From positions 62,001 to 126,000 of the forward strand of contig CAWIYZ010000002.1 in the NCBI GenBank assembly GCA_963840425.1: a DNA stretch of 64,000 bases, given 5' to 3'. Below are positions 1 through 9,632 of this stretch, one piece after another (position 1 is the first letter of the stretch; each line of letters begins with the position of its first letter). Made by a program: the position numbers and the translations under genes. The notes under the pieces were generated by a model, which worked only from the letters and a program-made list of their open reading frames with translations, did no database searches and was not told where the DNA came from. The DNA comes from CADEFX01 sp963840425. Its GTDB lineage: Bacteria > Pseudomonadota > Alphaproteobacteria > Rhizobiales > Hyphomicrobiaceae.

Positions 1-792
1 CATTCCTCGTTCACGGCGTCGTTGTTGCGCGGCAGGATGCGCATCACCTCGCGCCCGCGCGTGTCGACGCGGATGGCGCGAGCCGACCGCATCCATGACG
101 TCGATGCTCTCGGTCTTGCGCAGCTCCCACGGCCGCGCCGCGAACGCCCAGGGCCGGTGCGTCAGCGCGCCGACCGGACACAGGTCGACCACGTTGGCCG
201 ACAGCTCCGACATCATGCCGCGCTCGAGGTAGGTGGTGATCTCCATGTCCTCGCCGCGGCCGATGGCGCCGAGCTCCTCGACGCCCGCCACCTCGGTCAT
301 GTAGCGCACGCAGCGCGTGCACTGGATGCAGCGCGTCATGGCCGTCTTGATGAGCGGCCCCAGGTACTTCTCCTCCACCGCGCGCTTGTTCTCGGCGAAG
401 CGCGAGCCGCCGACGCCGAAGGCCATGGCCTGGTCCTGCAGGTCGCACTCCCCGCCCTGGTCGCAGATCGGGCAGTCGAGCGGGTGGTTGATGAGCAGGA
501 ACTCCATCACGCCTTCGCGCGCCTTCTTCACCATCGGCGTCTTGGTGTTGATGACCTTGGGGCTGCCGTCCCGGTTGGGCGGCAGATCGTTGACGCCCAT
601 GGCGCAGGAGGCGACCGGCTTCGGCATGCCCTGCACCTCGACCAGGCACATGCGGCAGTTGCCGGCGATCGACAGGCGCTCGTGATAGCAGAAGCGCGGG
701 ATCTCGACGCCGGCCTGCTCGCAGGCCTGGATCAGCGTGATGCCGTCCTCGACCTCGATGGCCATGCCGTCGATGATCAGCTGCTTGGGCAT
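1..792 (-). CDS. nuoG: NADH-quinone oxidoreductase subunit G, N-terminal part (runs off the window)
   Basis: This is the large iron-sulfur subunit of the peripheral arm of complex I, which passes electrons from NuoF towards quinone. The start codon at 792 gives a protein beginning MPKQLIIDGMAIEVEDG. Cys35, Cys46, Cys49 and Cys63 fit the N-terminal [2Fe-2S] ferredoxin site. His103, Cys107, Cys110 and Cys116 (NHPLDCPICDQGGEC) fit the His-Cys3 [4Fe-4S] site, and a CIQCTRC motif near residue 155 fits the next cluster. The reading frame slips once near base 80: SRHPRR appears where S-(A/R)-IRVDTRGREVM is expected. This is one extra base and probably a sequencing error. It is the last visible gene of the minus-strand nuo operon. 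Identification is firm; only the first third of the protein is in the window. Confidence 0.93.
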   Translation of the reverse strand, partial: MPKQLIIDGMAIEVEDGITLIQACEQAGVEIPRFCYHERLSIAGNCRMCLVEVQGMPKPVASCAMGVNDLPPNRDGSPKVINTKTPMVKKAREGVMEFLLINHPLDCPICDQGGECDLQDQAMAFGVGGSRFAENKRAVEEKYLGPLIKTAMTRCIQCTRCVRYMTEVAGVEELGAIGRGEDMEITTYLERGMMSELSANVVDLCPVGALTHRPWAFAARPWELRKTESIDVMDAVGSRHPRRHARARGDAHPAAQQRRRERGM

Positions 793-827
793 TGCCGCTT
801 CCGATCCCTGCGCACGTCGTCCCGTCA

Positions 828-1148
828 TCACGCCGCGCCCGACGGCTTGGCCGTGAACCGGATCAGCACGCCCAGCACCAGGCCGCCAGCCCGAACCAGA
901 ACACCATCGGCTCGTAGGGCGTCTTGCCGGCCAGCGGCGCGCCGCCCGAGACCAGCGCGCAGATGCCGCTCGAGCTGTAGAGGCAGCTCATGACGTCGCA
1001 TGACGCTGCACCTGGCGCGTACCCGGTCAGCCTGCGCGATCTCGCGCACGACGGAGGAGTAGAACGTGAACCACCAGACGCACGCGGCCGACCAGCACCA
1101 CGGCCCCGCCGATGCGTCAGAGATGTTGCCGAGCTTCTTGAAATCCAT
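828..1148 (-). CDS. small two-helix membrane protein inside the nuo operon (frameshifted)
   Basis: This is a protein of about 107 residues with no family I recognise. It starts MDFKKLGNISDAS and ends in FTAKPSGAA. Two hydrophobic stretches are visible, one around SAACVWWFTFYSSVV and one around MVFWFGLAAWVLGVLI, which suggests a two-helix inner-membrane protein. The frame must be changed twice (near 1015 and near 875) to join the start, the middle (CDVMSCLYSSSGICALV) and the end, in line with the indel noise of this part of the sequence. It lies between nuoF and nuoG, 35 bases before the nuoG start, on the same strand, so it is probably cotranscribed. A role in complex I assembly or membrane anchoring is only a guess from position. 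Confidence 0.5.
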   Translation of the reverse strand: MDFKKLGNISDASAGPWCWSAACVWWFTFYSSVVREIAQADRVRARCSVMRRHELPLQLERHLRAGLGRRAAGRQDALRADGVLVRAGGLVLGVLIRFTAKPSGAA

Positions 1149-1321
1149 GCCGCCTCCGCAGCCGGGCCCGCAGCCGACAGACCGGCGGGCGACGCCGACC
1201 GCGAGTCCGACACGGTTTCCTACACGGGCGGGCGCATCTGCGCTAGGCGACAATTGGCGCGGGGGATGGGGCCTGCGACGAGCTCGGAAGAAGGGCAGGC
1301 GACCGTCGCGACGTCGACGTA

Positions 1322-1523
1322 TCAGCGCTTCCGGTCGCGCTCGGCCAGCATCTCGACCACGGCTTCCGCCACGGCTCGAGGCAGCGCCTCGACCTTGGCG
1401 GCTAGTCCAGAGCTCGGCCATGCCGCGCGACAGCTCGAGCATCACGGCTCCTGCGACAAACGCGCCATCCATCTTGATGCAGATCCGGGTGATCCGATCG
1501 ACGTCCTCATCGATGACGGCCAT
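1322..1523 (-). CDS. small hypothetical protein between nuoF and nuoG (one frameshift)
   Basis: This is a short protein of about 65 residues on the operon strand. It begins MAVIDEDVDRITRICIKMDG and, after one slip near 1405, continues as AAKVEALPRAVAEAVVEMLAERDRKR and stops at 1322-1324. The second half is strongly helix-forming with alternating acidic and basic residues. No signal peptide or membrane segment is visible and I do not recognise a family. The reason to call it real is the coherent start, the helical composition on both sides of the slip and the position in the operon. The gap of about 160 bases to nuoF holds nothing else that I can identify. Confidence 0.4.
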
Positions 1524-1685
1524 CGCGCACCTTCAGGGCGACATCTCTGCTCAAGCGTTAGAACGCTGCTCCAGACCGGCCACGTGCTACCATCGACACG
1601 TGAAAGCGATCGAGAACAAACAGTAGCACAAGCAGAGCATCGGATCTCCAGCCGAGTCGAAGTCCGCCGACCTCTGCGGCGCGAC

Positions 1686-2975
<1,290 letters not shown>

Positions 2976-2989
2976 GGCGCCTCGATCCC

Positions 2990-3609
2990 CTATTTCCCGG
3001 CCTTGGCAAATTCCTTGAGCGTCGTCGGCCCACCCACCGGACAGGACGCCTGCCGGCCGATCTGGGAGCCGGGCTTGGGCGGCTTGCCGCTCGCGAAGCC
3101 GTCGAGCACCTTCTCGAACAGCTCCGGCGTGAGGTCCTCGTAGGTGTCCTTGCAGATCTGCACCATGGGCGCGTTGGCGCAGACGCCGAGGCACTCGACC
3201 TCCTCCCAGGAGAAATCGCCGTCCTGCGGACAGGTGATGCGGCTCGTGATGGATGCGCCGCTTGCACACCTCCACCAGCGCCTCGGCGCCGCGCAGCATG
3301 CAGGGCGTCGTGCCGCACACCTACACGTGCGCCTTCTTCCCCACCGGGGAGAGCTGGAACATCGTGTAGAAGGTGGCGATCTCGTAGACGCGGATGTAGG
3401 CCATGCCCAGCATGTCGGCGACCAGGCGCATGGCCGGCTCCGGCAGCCAGCCGTCGTGCTGCTCCTGCGCCCGCCACAGCAGCGGGATCACGGCCGAGGC
3501 CTGCTTGCCCGGCGGATAGTTGGCGATCGTGGCCTTGGCCCACGCGGCATTCTCCGGCGTGAAGGCGAAGCGTTGCGGGCTGGTGGGGGTCTAGTCTGCG
3601 GACGGACAT
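2990..3609 (-). CDS. nuoE: NADH-quinone oxidoreductase subunit E (frameshifts and an in-frame TAG)
   Basis: This is the small [2Fe-2S] (N1a) subunit that pairs with NuoF. The family pattern is clear: FTPENAAWAKATIANYPPGKQ, WLPEPAMRLVADMLGMAYIRV, EIATFYTMFQLSPVGKKAHV, then VCGTTPCMLRGAE and CLGVCANAPMVQICKDTYED, which hold the four cluster cysteines. The ATG at 3609 (MSVRR) needs one base removed from a five-C run to join the body. A TAG stands directly after KAHV, where the family has Gln (CAG), so it is either a C-to-T error or a real nonsense mutation. Further slips occur near 3245 and near 3060. The stop at 2990-2992 is 14 bases before the nuoF start. Identity is sure; whether the gene is functional as written is not. 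Confidence 0.87.
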
Positions 3610-3760
3610 GAGCGGATGCGTGAGTTCCGTTGCCGTGGGCTGCGAGCGGCGGCATCCTTATAAGGCGAGAGCAGCCACTTGTCGCTCTTCTTAGAACGAT
3701 CCGGGAGCTGGGGAACGCGGCAAAGTCGCTGCTCACGCCTTGTCGCTCAGGCGGCCATCG

Positions 3761-4120
3761 TCAGCCGAGCCAGGTGATCCAGCGCACCACCAGCAGCGCG
3801 GCCGCCAGGGGGGCCAGCAGCAGGGCGCTCTGCGCCCCGACCCGCAGGAAGCCGGTCCAGAAGACCGCCCAGGCCACGCCGAACACCGGGATTGCCGAGG
3901 CGCTGAGCGACATAGCCGCCATAGCCGCGCGACAATGCGTAAGCAGCGGCCAGCAGGACAGCGCACGATGCCGACCAAGATCGGCAGCGCCGGCCGCTCC
4001 TGCTGCCAGGCGCCCATGGGCCAGCCGAAGCCGCCCGGCAAAGGCGCGATAGGTCGCCAGGCTCAGCCCCGACCCGAAGGCGACAACCGCCAGAATGAAC
4101 CCCAGGTCGACGACCGGCAC
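3761..4120 (-). CDS. small multi-spanning membrane protein between nuoD and nuoE (frameshifted)
   Basis: This is a hydrophobic protein of about 120 residues. A GTG at 4120 follows a good GGGAGG ribosome binding site eight bases upstream and gives VPVVDLGFILAVVAFGSGLSLATYRAFAG. The remaining parts, WPMGAWQQERPALPILVGIV, LLAAAYALSRGYGGYVAQ and IPVFGVAWAVFWTGFLRVG...LAAALLVVRWITWLG, lie in three frames and join with single-base slips. Three or four transmembrane segments are apparent. The family is not recognised. It is on the operon strand between nuoE and a Uma2 gene, so it could be an inserted gene pair rather than a complex I component. Confidence 0.5.
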   Translation of the reverse strand: MPVVDLGFILAVVAFGSGLSLATYRAFAGRLRLAHGRLAAGAAGAADLGRHRALSCWPLLTHCRAAMAAMSLSASAIPVFGVAWAVFWTGFLRVGAQSALLLAPLAAALLVVRWITWLG

Positions 4121-4257
4121 CGGCTCGCGCCTCCCTTTTGCCGATCCGAGAGAACGACACGCCGCCGGATGGTCAACCCTTGCCAGATGCCACGAGCACG
4201 GCAACGCGGGCAAGCGCCGACGCGGTAAGTGGTGAGTATCGTTGCCGCGTGCGATGG

Positions 4258-4862
4258 CTATGGCTTGGCTCGCAGGCACTCGGCAAGCGGGCCGACCTGC
4301 GCTAAACCTGGGGCAACAACTCGCAGTACCGGAACGGTCATGCCGGGCGGCGCGAGTTCGACCTGCCCGGCACTCATGATCCGCGTCGAGATTTCCCCGT
4401 CTTCGTCGCGGGCATGGTGGACGACGACCTGCTTCGTCGGGTTGACGATCAGATAGTGGCGAATGCTCGGAACAGAGAAATACTCGACCAGCTTGTCTCC
4501 CGTATCGTCGCGCTCCGACGAGGGAGAGGTCACTTCAACGACAATAAGCGGCTTCTCCAAGATCATCGAATCGAGGTCGGTGGAGACATTGCACTGCACG
4601 GCCGCATCGGGCTCGCGCGAATGCTCGTTGTCGATGACCACCGTCATCCCGTCGGTGAACACGGTACAGGGCAGACCTGCTCGCGCCACCGCAGTCGCTC
4701 AGAGCGCGAGCTACGGCAAGCTTCACGAGGTTATGCCGTAGCCCGCTCGGGCGCCATCGCCACGACCTCGCCGCGCACGAGCTCGTAGCGCCCCCGCGGC
4801 TGAGCGGCGGCCCAGGCCAGGAATTCCGGAACGGTCATGCGTCGTTTCGATTGAGCAGTCAT
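4258..4862 (-). CDS. Uma2 family (DUF820) PD-(D/E)XK-fold protein (two frameshifts)
   Basis: This is a member of the Uma2/DUF820 family, restriction-endonuclease-fold proteins of unclear role that are common in cyanobacteria and scattered in other bacteria. From the ATG at 4862 the protein reads MTAQSKRRMTVPEFLAWAAA, RGRYELVRGEVVAMAPERA, then HNLVKLAVARAL, TVFTDGMTVVIDN, PDAAVQCN, KPLIVVEVTSPSSERDDTGDK, YFSVPSIRHYLIVNPTKQVV. The acidic residues of PDAAV and the VVEV-S-S motif are the nuclease-like core. Two slips are needed, near 4733 and near 4697. It interrupts the nuo operon between nuoD and nuoE on the same strand, which is unusual. Most likely it was acquired by transfer and is carried by operon transcription. 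Confidence 0.75.
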
Positions 4863-4914
4863 ACAATTAGAATAGCACAATGCCCGGATCCGGCTAACAG
4901 CCGGCACCGCTGAA

Positions 4915-6106
4915 CTACCGATCGATCTCGCCGAACACGATGTCGAGGCTGCCCAGGATCGCCGACACGTCGGCCAGCATGTGGCCGCGGTTCATGAAAT
5001 CCATGGCCTGCAGGTGCGGGAAGCCGGGCGCGCGGATCTTGCAGCGGTAGGGCTTGTTGCTGCCGTCGGCCACCAGATAGACGCCGAACTCGCCCTTGGG
5101 CGCCTCCACGCAGGCGTAGACCTCGCCCGCCGGCACGTGGAAGCCCTCCGTGTACAGCTTGAAGTGGTGGATCAGCGCCTCCATCGAGCGCTTCATCTCG
5201 CCGCGCTTGGGCGGCACCACCTTCTTGTCGTCGGCGACGTGCGGGCCGGCGCCCTCCGCCGACAGCAGCTTCTCGCAGCACTGCTCCATGATCTTCACGG
5301 CCTGGCGCATCTCCTCCATGCGGATGCAGTAGCGGTCGTAGTTGTCGCCGTTCTTGCCGATCGGGATGTCGAAGTCGAGCTCGGAGTAGCACTCGTAGGG
5401 CTGCGCCTTGCGCAGGTCCCAGGCCGCGCCCGAGCCGCGCAGCATCACGCCCGAGAAGCCCCACCTGAGGCAGTCCGCCAGGCTCACCACGCCGATGTCG
5501 ACGTTGCGCTGCTTGAAGATGCGGTTGTCGGTCAGCAGCCCCTCGATGTCGTCGAGCACCTTGGGGTGGGTCTCGCAGAACTTGGCGATGTCCTCGATCA
5601 GCTTGGACGGGCAGGTCCTGGTGCACGCCGCCGAAGCGGAAGTACTTGGCGTGCATGCGGCTGCCGGAGGCGCGCTCGTAGAACACCATCAGCTTCTCGC
5701 GCTCCTCGAAGCCCCACAGCGGCGGGGTGAGCGCGCCGACGTCCATGGCCTGCGTGGTGACGTTGAGCAGGTGGGAGAGCAGGCGGCCGATCTCGGAATA
5801 GAGCACGCGGATCAGCTGGGCGCGCTTGGGCACCTCCAGCTCGAGCAGCTTCTCGCCGGCCAGGCAGAAGGCGTGCTCCTGGTTCATCGGCGCGACGTAG
5901 TCGAGCCGGTCGAAGTAGCCGATCGCCTGCAGGTAGGTCTTGTGCTCGATCAGCTTCTCGGTGCCGCGATGCAGCAGGCCGATGTGCGGATCGACGCGCT
6001 CGACCACCTCGCCGTCCAGCTCCAGCACCAGCCGCAGCACGCCGTGCGCGGCCGGATGCTGCGGCCCGAAGTTGATGTTGAAGTGGCGGATTTCGGTTTC
6101 TGGCAT
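4915..6106 (-). CDS. nuoD: NADH-quinone oxidoreductase subunit D (one frameshift)
   Basis: This is the 49-kDa-type subunit that forms the quinone-binding cavity of complex I with NuoB. The ATG at 6106 gives MPETEIRHFNINFGPQHPAAHG, the conserved start of the family. HIGLLHRGTEKLIEHKTY, APMNQEHAFCLAGEKLL and the C-terminal block HMLADVSAILGSLDIVFGEIDR are all typical. One extra base in a short C run near 5610 splits the gene: before it the sequence reads FGGVHQDLP, after it KLIEDIAKFCETHPKVLDDIEG. An upstream in-frame ATG inside the hairpin repeat would add MSDPEGLTPSRAQ, which is not part of the family and is rejected. Length after correction is about 397 residues, normal for NuoD. Confidence 0.94.
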
Positions 6107-6119
6107 TTGCGCTCGCGAT

Positions 6120-6146
6120 GGTGTCAGACCCTCCGGGTCTGACACC
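6120..6146. repeat. 27-base perfect hairpin repeat, copy 1
   Basis: The arms GGTGTCAGACCC and GGGTCTGACACC are perfect inverted repeats of 12 bases around the loop TCC. A second copy with identical arms and the loop AGA lies 22 bases further on. The pair fills most of the 92-base nuoC-nuoD gap, and in the nuo transcript each copy would fold into a strong stem-loop. This is the form of a REP-like palindromic element. Confidence 0.85.
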
Positions 6147-6168
6147 GTGTCTCCACGTTCACTGCAAT

Positions 6169-6195
6169 GGTGTCAGACCCAGAGGGTCTGACACC
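6169..6195. repeat. 27-base perfect hairpin repeat, copy 2
   Basis: The arms are the same 12 bases as in copy 1, here around the loop AGA. The repeat ends three bases before the nuoC stop codon (6199-6201). Identical arms with different loops argue for selection or copying of the stem rather than chance. No T-run follows on the minus strand, so this is not an ordinary intrinsic terminator. Confidence 0.85.
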
Positions 6196-6198
6196 TCC

Positions 6199-6817
6199 TC
6201 ACGCCTTCCCGGCGTGCTTGCCTTCTCGTCGCCCGGCAGCACGTAGTCGACGCCCTCCCACGGGCTCTCGAAATCGAAGGAGCGGAACTCCTGCGTCAGC
6301 TTCACCGGCTCGTAGACCACGCGCTTCTGGTCGTCGTCGTAGCGCACCTCGACGTAGCCGGTGAGCGGGAAGTCCTTGCGCAGCGGGATAGCCCTGGAAG
6401 CCGTAGTCGGTGAGGATGCGGCGCAGGTCGGGGTGGCCGGAGAACAGGATGCCGTACATGTCGTAGGCCTCCCGCTCGTACCAGTTGGCGGCCGGGAACA
6501 GGTCGACGACGCTCGGCACCGGCGTCGTCCTCGTCCGTCTCGCACTTGACGCGGATGCGCTGGTTCTGGCGCGGCGACAGCAGGTGATAGACCACGTCGA
6601 AGCGCTGCGCCCGCTCGGGATAGTCGACACCGCAGATGTCGATCAGCAGCTCGAACTGGCACTCGCTGTCGTCGCGCAGCGTCGTCAGCGTCGGCACGAT
6701 GCGTCGTCGGCGGCCACGACGATGGTGAGCTCGCCCAGCGCCGACTGCCGGCGCGACCATCTTCGCGCCGAGCAGGGCCTCGATGTGCTTGGCCAGATCG
6801 TCGAGCGCCATCGTCAT
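6199..6817 (-). CDS. nuoC: NADH-quinone oxidoreductase subunit C (several frameshifts)
   Basis: This is the 30-kDa-type peripheral-arm subunit of complex I. It starts MTMALDDLAKHIEALLGAKMV at 6817; the ATG overlaps the stop of the upstream ABM gene (ATGA), so translation is probably coupled. The family core is FELLIDICGVDYPERAQRFDVVYHLLS, NQRIRVKCE, VVDLFPAANWYEREAYDMYGI, FSGHPDLRRILTDYGFQGYPLRKDFPLTGY and EVRYDDDQKRVVYEPV. The blocks sit in different frames, with slips near 6735, 6525, 6390 and 6225. The end GDEK..AGKA then stops at 6199. A separate NuoC, not fused to NuoD, is the usual alphaproteobacterial arrangement. Confidence 0.9.
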
Positions 6818-7130
6818 TGCCTATCCGCCGCTTCCAGCAGCACTTCGTAGTGGGTGGCGAAATCGTCGAACTCGCTGAGGATTGCCCTCGCGCCGGGCTC
6901 GACGATCGCGCGCTCGGGTTTCGGCCCGCGAACGACTTGATGGCTTCGATCGATTGCCACCGGCTGATCACGAGGATCTCGACGCGGTCGCCGCGCTCGG
7001 CCTGGCATACGCTCAAGCCCAGAAAGCCCGGCAGCTTGCGAAGCTGCGGCAGCACCGCACCTTGCACATGCTCGCGGTAGGCGCGGGCATTTCCAGGTCT
7101 TGCGTAGGCCACCCACGTGCGCACGATCAT
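6814..7130 (-). CDS. antibiotic biosynthesis monooxygenase (ABM) domain protein within the nuo operon
   Basis: This is a protein of about 105 residues of the dimeric alpha-beta-barrel ABM type (small monooxygenases and heme-binding relatives). It starts MIVRTWVAYARPGNARAYREHV at 7130, continues with LRKLPGFLGLSVCQAERGDRVEILVISRWQSIEAIKSFAG and, after one slip near 6925, ends KPERAIVEPGARAILSEFDDFATHYEVL. The pattern of a first strand with a Trp/Tyr, a GFLG turn, a VTRWxSxEAI helix and a final HYEVL strand is typical of the family. The stop codon overlaps the nuoC start. A job in complex I is not known; quinone or flavin chemistry would be a guess. Confidence 0.75.
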
Positions 7131-7190
7131 GCGATTTCGCCCGGGTGTAGCATTGCCGCGCAGGTTCGATAGCCCGTCATACAACCCCGC

Positions 7191-7521
7191 TCAATCCACG
7201 ATGAACAGCCGCGCACCCTTGGCCGTGCGCGAGCGATGCGGCTCGGCCCCGTCGGCCACCTGATAGCTCATGCCGGGCGTCAGCGTGAAGGAGCGGCCGT
7301 CCTCCAGCTCGGTATGCAGCTCGCCATCGACGCAGAAGAGGATATGCCCCTTCTGGCACCAATGGTCGGCCACGTAGCCCGGCGAATACTCCACCATCCG
7401 CACGCGGATGTCGCCGAACTGGCGCGTGCGCCAGGTCGCCACGCCGGTCTCGCCCGCGTGCGTGGTCGGCTCGACAGCCAGCCCAGTCCGTGGTGCCGAA
7501 CGGGATGTCGGCGATGTGCAT
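7191..7521 (-). CDS. DHCW-motif cupin fold protein within the nuo operon
   Basis: This is a cupin of about 110 residues. It begins MHIADIPFGTTDWA at 7521 and, after one slip near 7475, continues AVEPTTHAGETGVATWRTRQFGDIRVRMVEYSPGYVADHWCQKGHILFCVDGEL and ends GARLFIVD. The ADHWCQKGHI segment is the DHCW-type motif that names this cupin family, and its His residues would hold the metal. The start lies seven bases after the nuoB stop, so the gene is tightly packed into the operon. The substrate is unknown. Placement between nuoB and nuoC is unusual and makes cotranscription with complex I very likely. Confidence 0.82.
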
Positions 7522-7528
7522 GGGCGCC

Positions 7529-8088
7529 TCAGCGCTCGATGGTGCCGGTGCGGCGGATCTTCCGCTGCAGCAGCAGCACGCCGTAGAGCAGCGCCTCCGC
7601 CGTCGGCGGGCAGCCCGGCACGTAGATGTCGACCGGCACGATGCGGTCGCAGCCGCGCACCACCGAGTAGGAGTAGTGGTAGTAGCCGCCGCCGTTGGCG
7701 CAGCTGCCCATGGAGATGACGTAGCGCGGCTCCGGCATCTGGTCGTAGACCTTGCGCAGGGCCGGCGCCATCTTGTTGCACAGCGTGCCGGCGACGATCA
7801 TCACGTCGGACTGGCGCGGCGAGGCGCGCGGCGCGAAGCCGAAGCGCTCCAGGTCCCAGCGCGGCATGGAGGCCTGCATCATCTCCACCGCGCAGCAGGC
7901 GAGCCCGAACGTCATCCACATCAGCGAGCCGGTGCGGGCCCAGTTGATGAGGTCGTCCGTGGTGGTGACGAGGAAGCCCTTGTCGGCGAGCTTGTTGGAG
8001 ACCTCGGTGAAGAAGGGATCGCCCGGCTTGACGAGGCCGCCGCCGGTGCTGCAGATCCAGTCGGCTTGCCGACCGCCTGCGCCGTCAT
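7529..8088 (-). CDS. nuoB: NADH-quinone oxidoreductase subunit B (one frameshift)
   Basis: This is the subunit that carries cluster N2, the last iron-sulfur centre before quinone. The core is intact: INWARTGSLMWMTFGLACCAVEMMQ with the tandem Cys pair, GTLCNKMAPALRKVYDQMPEPRYVISMGSCANGGGYYHYSYSVV and VPVDIYVPGCPPTAEALLYG. Together these supply the four cluster cysteines. The start ATG at 8088 overlaps the nuoA stop (TGATG). One slip near 8060, in the variable N-terminal part between MTAQAVGKPTG and GGGLVKPGDPFF, separates start and core. The protein ends RKIRRTGTIER. Confidence 0.94.
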
Positions 8089-8453
8089 CAATCCCACTCC
8101 AGCGCGCCCTTGCGCCACTCGTAGATGAAGCCGATCGTCAGCACGCCCAGGAACACCATCATCGACCAGAAGCCGAAGGCGCCGACGTCCTTGAAGGCCA
8201 CCGCCCACGGGAACAGGAAGGCCACCTCGAGGTCGAAGATGATGAACAGGATCGACACCAGGTAGAAGCGCACGTCGAACTTCATGCGCGCGTCGTCGAA
8301 GGCGTTGAAGCCGCACTCGTAGGCGGACACCTTCTCGGGGTCCGGGTTGCGCACCGCCACCAGGAACGGCGCCACCATCAGCGCCAGCCCGATCACCAGC
8401 GCCACGCCGATGAACACGGCGAGCGGCAGATAGTCCATCAGCAGCTGGTTCAT
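8088..8453 (-). CDS. nuoA: NADH-quinone oxidoreductase subunit A
   Basis: This is a small membrane-arm subunit of complex I with three transmembrane segments. The ATG at 8453 gives MNQLLMDYLPLAVFIGVALVIG and a protein of 121 residues, the usual length. An upstream GTG at 8486 would add eleven charged residues and is less likely. The hallmark blocks are present: EKVSAYECGFNAFDDARMKFDVRFYLVSILFIIFDLEVAFLFPWA, with the conserved Cys in the YECG loop and the acidic FDLEVAFLFPW helix. It is unbroken and is the first nuo gene of the operon. The promoter should lie between here and the divergent gene that starts at 8725. Confidence 0.96.
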   Translation of the reverse strand: MNQLLMDYLPLAVFIGVALVIGLALMVAPFLVAVRNPDPEKVSAYECGFNAFDDARMKFDVRFYLVSILFIIFDLEVAFLFPWAVAFKDVGAFGFWSMMVFLGVLTIGFIYEWRKGALEWD

Positions 8454-8724
8454 GCGGTCGCGTTCCCGCGCGGATGCGGCGGCCACAGCCTACGCGCTGC
8501 TGTTATCGCAGTGCCCGGGCGCGCGCAACCCGTGCCGGCGTCGCATACGTGGACGGGCCGACGTCCGGGCAGGCCGGCAGCCGGGGGCTCCGAGCCCGGC
8601 CAAGCCCACGTTCGCGGTATCGCCACAAATGGTGCCTATTGCGGCGTGGACGCCTGCTTGCGGAGCGCGGGCGTCGGGTGCCGAAGCGCGCGGGAGCATC
8701 GCGGGATACGCAAGACGAGGGCGC

Positions 8725-9399
8725 ATGTACAGACCGAACGGTATTGCCGTCGTTACGACGGGACTGGGCGCAGTGGTCCTGTTCAATGTGGTTTGGAGCT
8801 GGGGCACGAGGCATCCCGAGCCTCGCGCGCAGCCAAGCACGCCGTCACCGAGCGCGGCATTCGACGCGGCACGACCTTCCGGCTGCATTCGGGAGCCTGG
8901 CGCACCCGGTCCGCCCGTGCCGACACGGCGACGGTGCCGGTGACTGCTGCTCTACCGGCAACGGAAACGTGGGCTGCGCCGAGCGTCGCACCGTCCGCGC
9001 CTGCCATGGCCGCCTCCGCCCGCGCGGAATCGCCGCCTCCGGCGGTGCGCAGCGTGCCGATCCAGCCGATCGGCCGCCGCATCGAGCCGTCGACGCCGCC
9101 TCCCGAGGCAGACGCCAGCGCAGAGGCCGTACCGCCGGCGGCGCCGTCGGCGGAAAGTGCAACAGCCGCGCCCAGCGCAACAATCCGCTCGAGGGGCGCA
9201 TGGCGCTCGCCGGACCGGACGCAGAGGCAGTGCCGCCCGCCCCCGCAGACCACGTGAACCGCTCCGCACCGCCCACCCGAGCGATGCCGAAAGCGCAGAT
9301 CCCCGAACCCGCCCCGGAGGCCGACGCGCCGGCCCCCGCCCGATCGACAGCAAGTTCGGCCCCGGGAATTTCAAGGCACTCGAGCGCAACGGCTTCTGA
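8725..9399 (+). CDS. membrane-anchored Pro/Ala-rich protein (frameshifted)
   Basis: An ATG at 8725 begins MYRPNGIAVVTTGLGAVVLFNVVWSWG, a single N-terminal membrane anchor. A long low-complexity Pro/Ala/Glu-rich stretch follows (VPIQPIGRRIEPSTPPPEADAS, EAVPPAAPSAESATAAPSA, IPEPAPEADAPAPA), and the protein appears to end PIDSKFGPGNFKALERNGF with a stop at 9397-9399. The segments lie in all three frames, so several single-base slips are needed and the exact sequence cannot be read. The ordered C-terminal tail after a disordered linker suggests an envelope-spanning protein. I recognise no family. It is divergent from the nuo operon, with about 270 bases between the two starts. Confidence 0.45.
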
Positions 9400-9434
9400 G
9401 AGCCGATTCGCTTGATGTCGCTGAAGCTGGGGAA

Positions 9435-9511
<77 letters not shown>

Positions 9512-9632
9512 AATCCAATAGCGCGCCAGGCCGTGGCCGGCACGGGCGCGCTGTCACGAGGCGCTTCGTTTACGTGAGCGGGGGTAGCCCGTCAAGCGAA
9601 CCCACCCAATCGCCGGGCCTGCCAAGCCGCCA

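Noticed and set aside
6120..6195. Intrinsic terminator between nuoC and nuoD
   Set aside because: The hairpins are strong but no T-run follows on the operon strand, and termination inside an essential operon would be harmful. A repeat element fits better.
7752..9257. Plus-strand open frame of 501 codons
   Set aside because: Its first half is the reverse complement of nuoA and nuoB and has no family resemblance. Only the later Pro/Ala-rich part overlaps the anchored protein starting at 8725.
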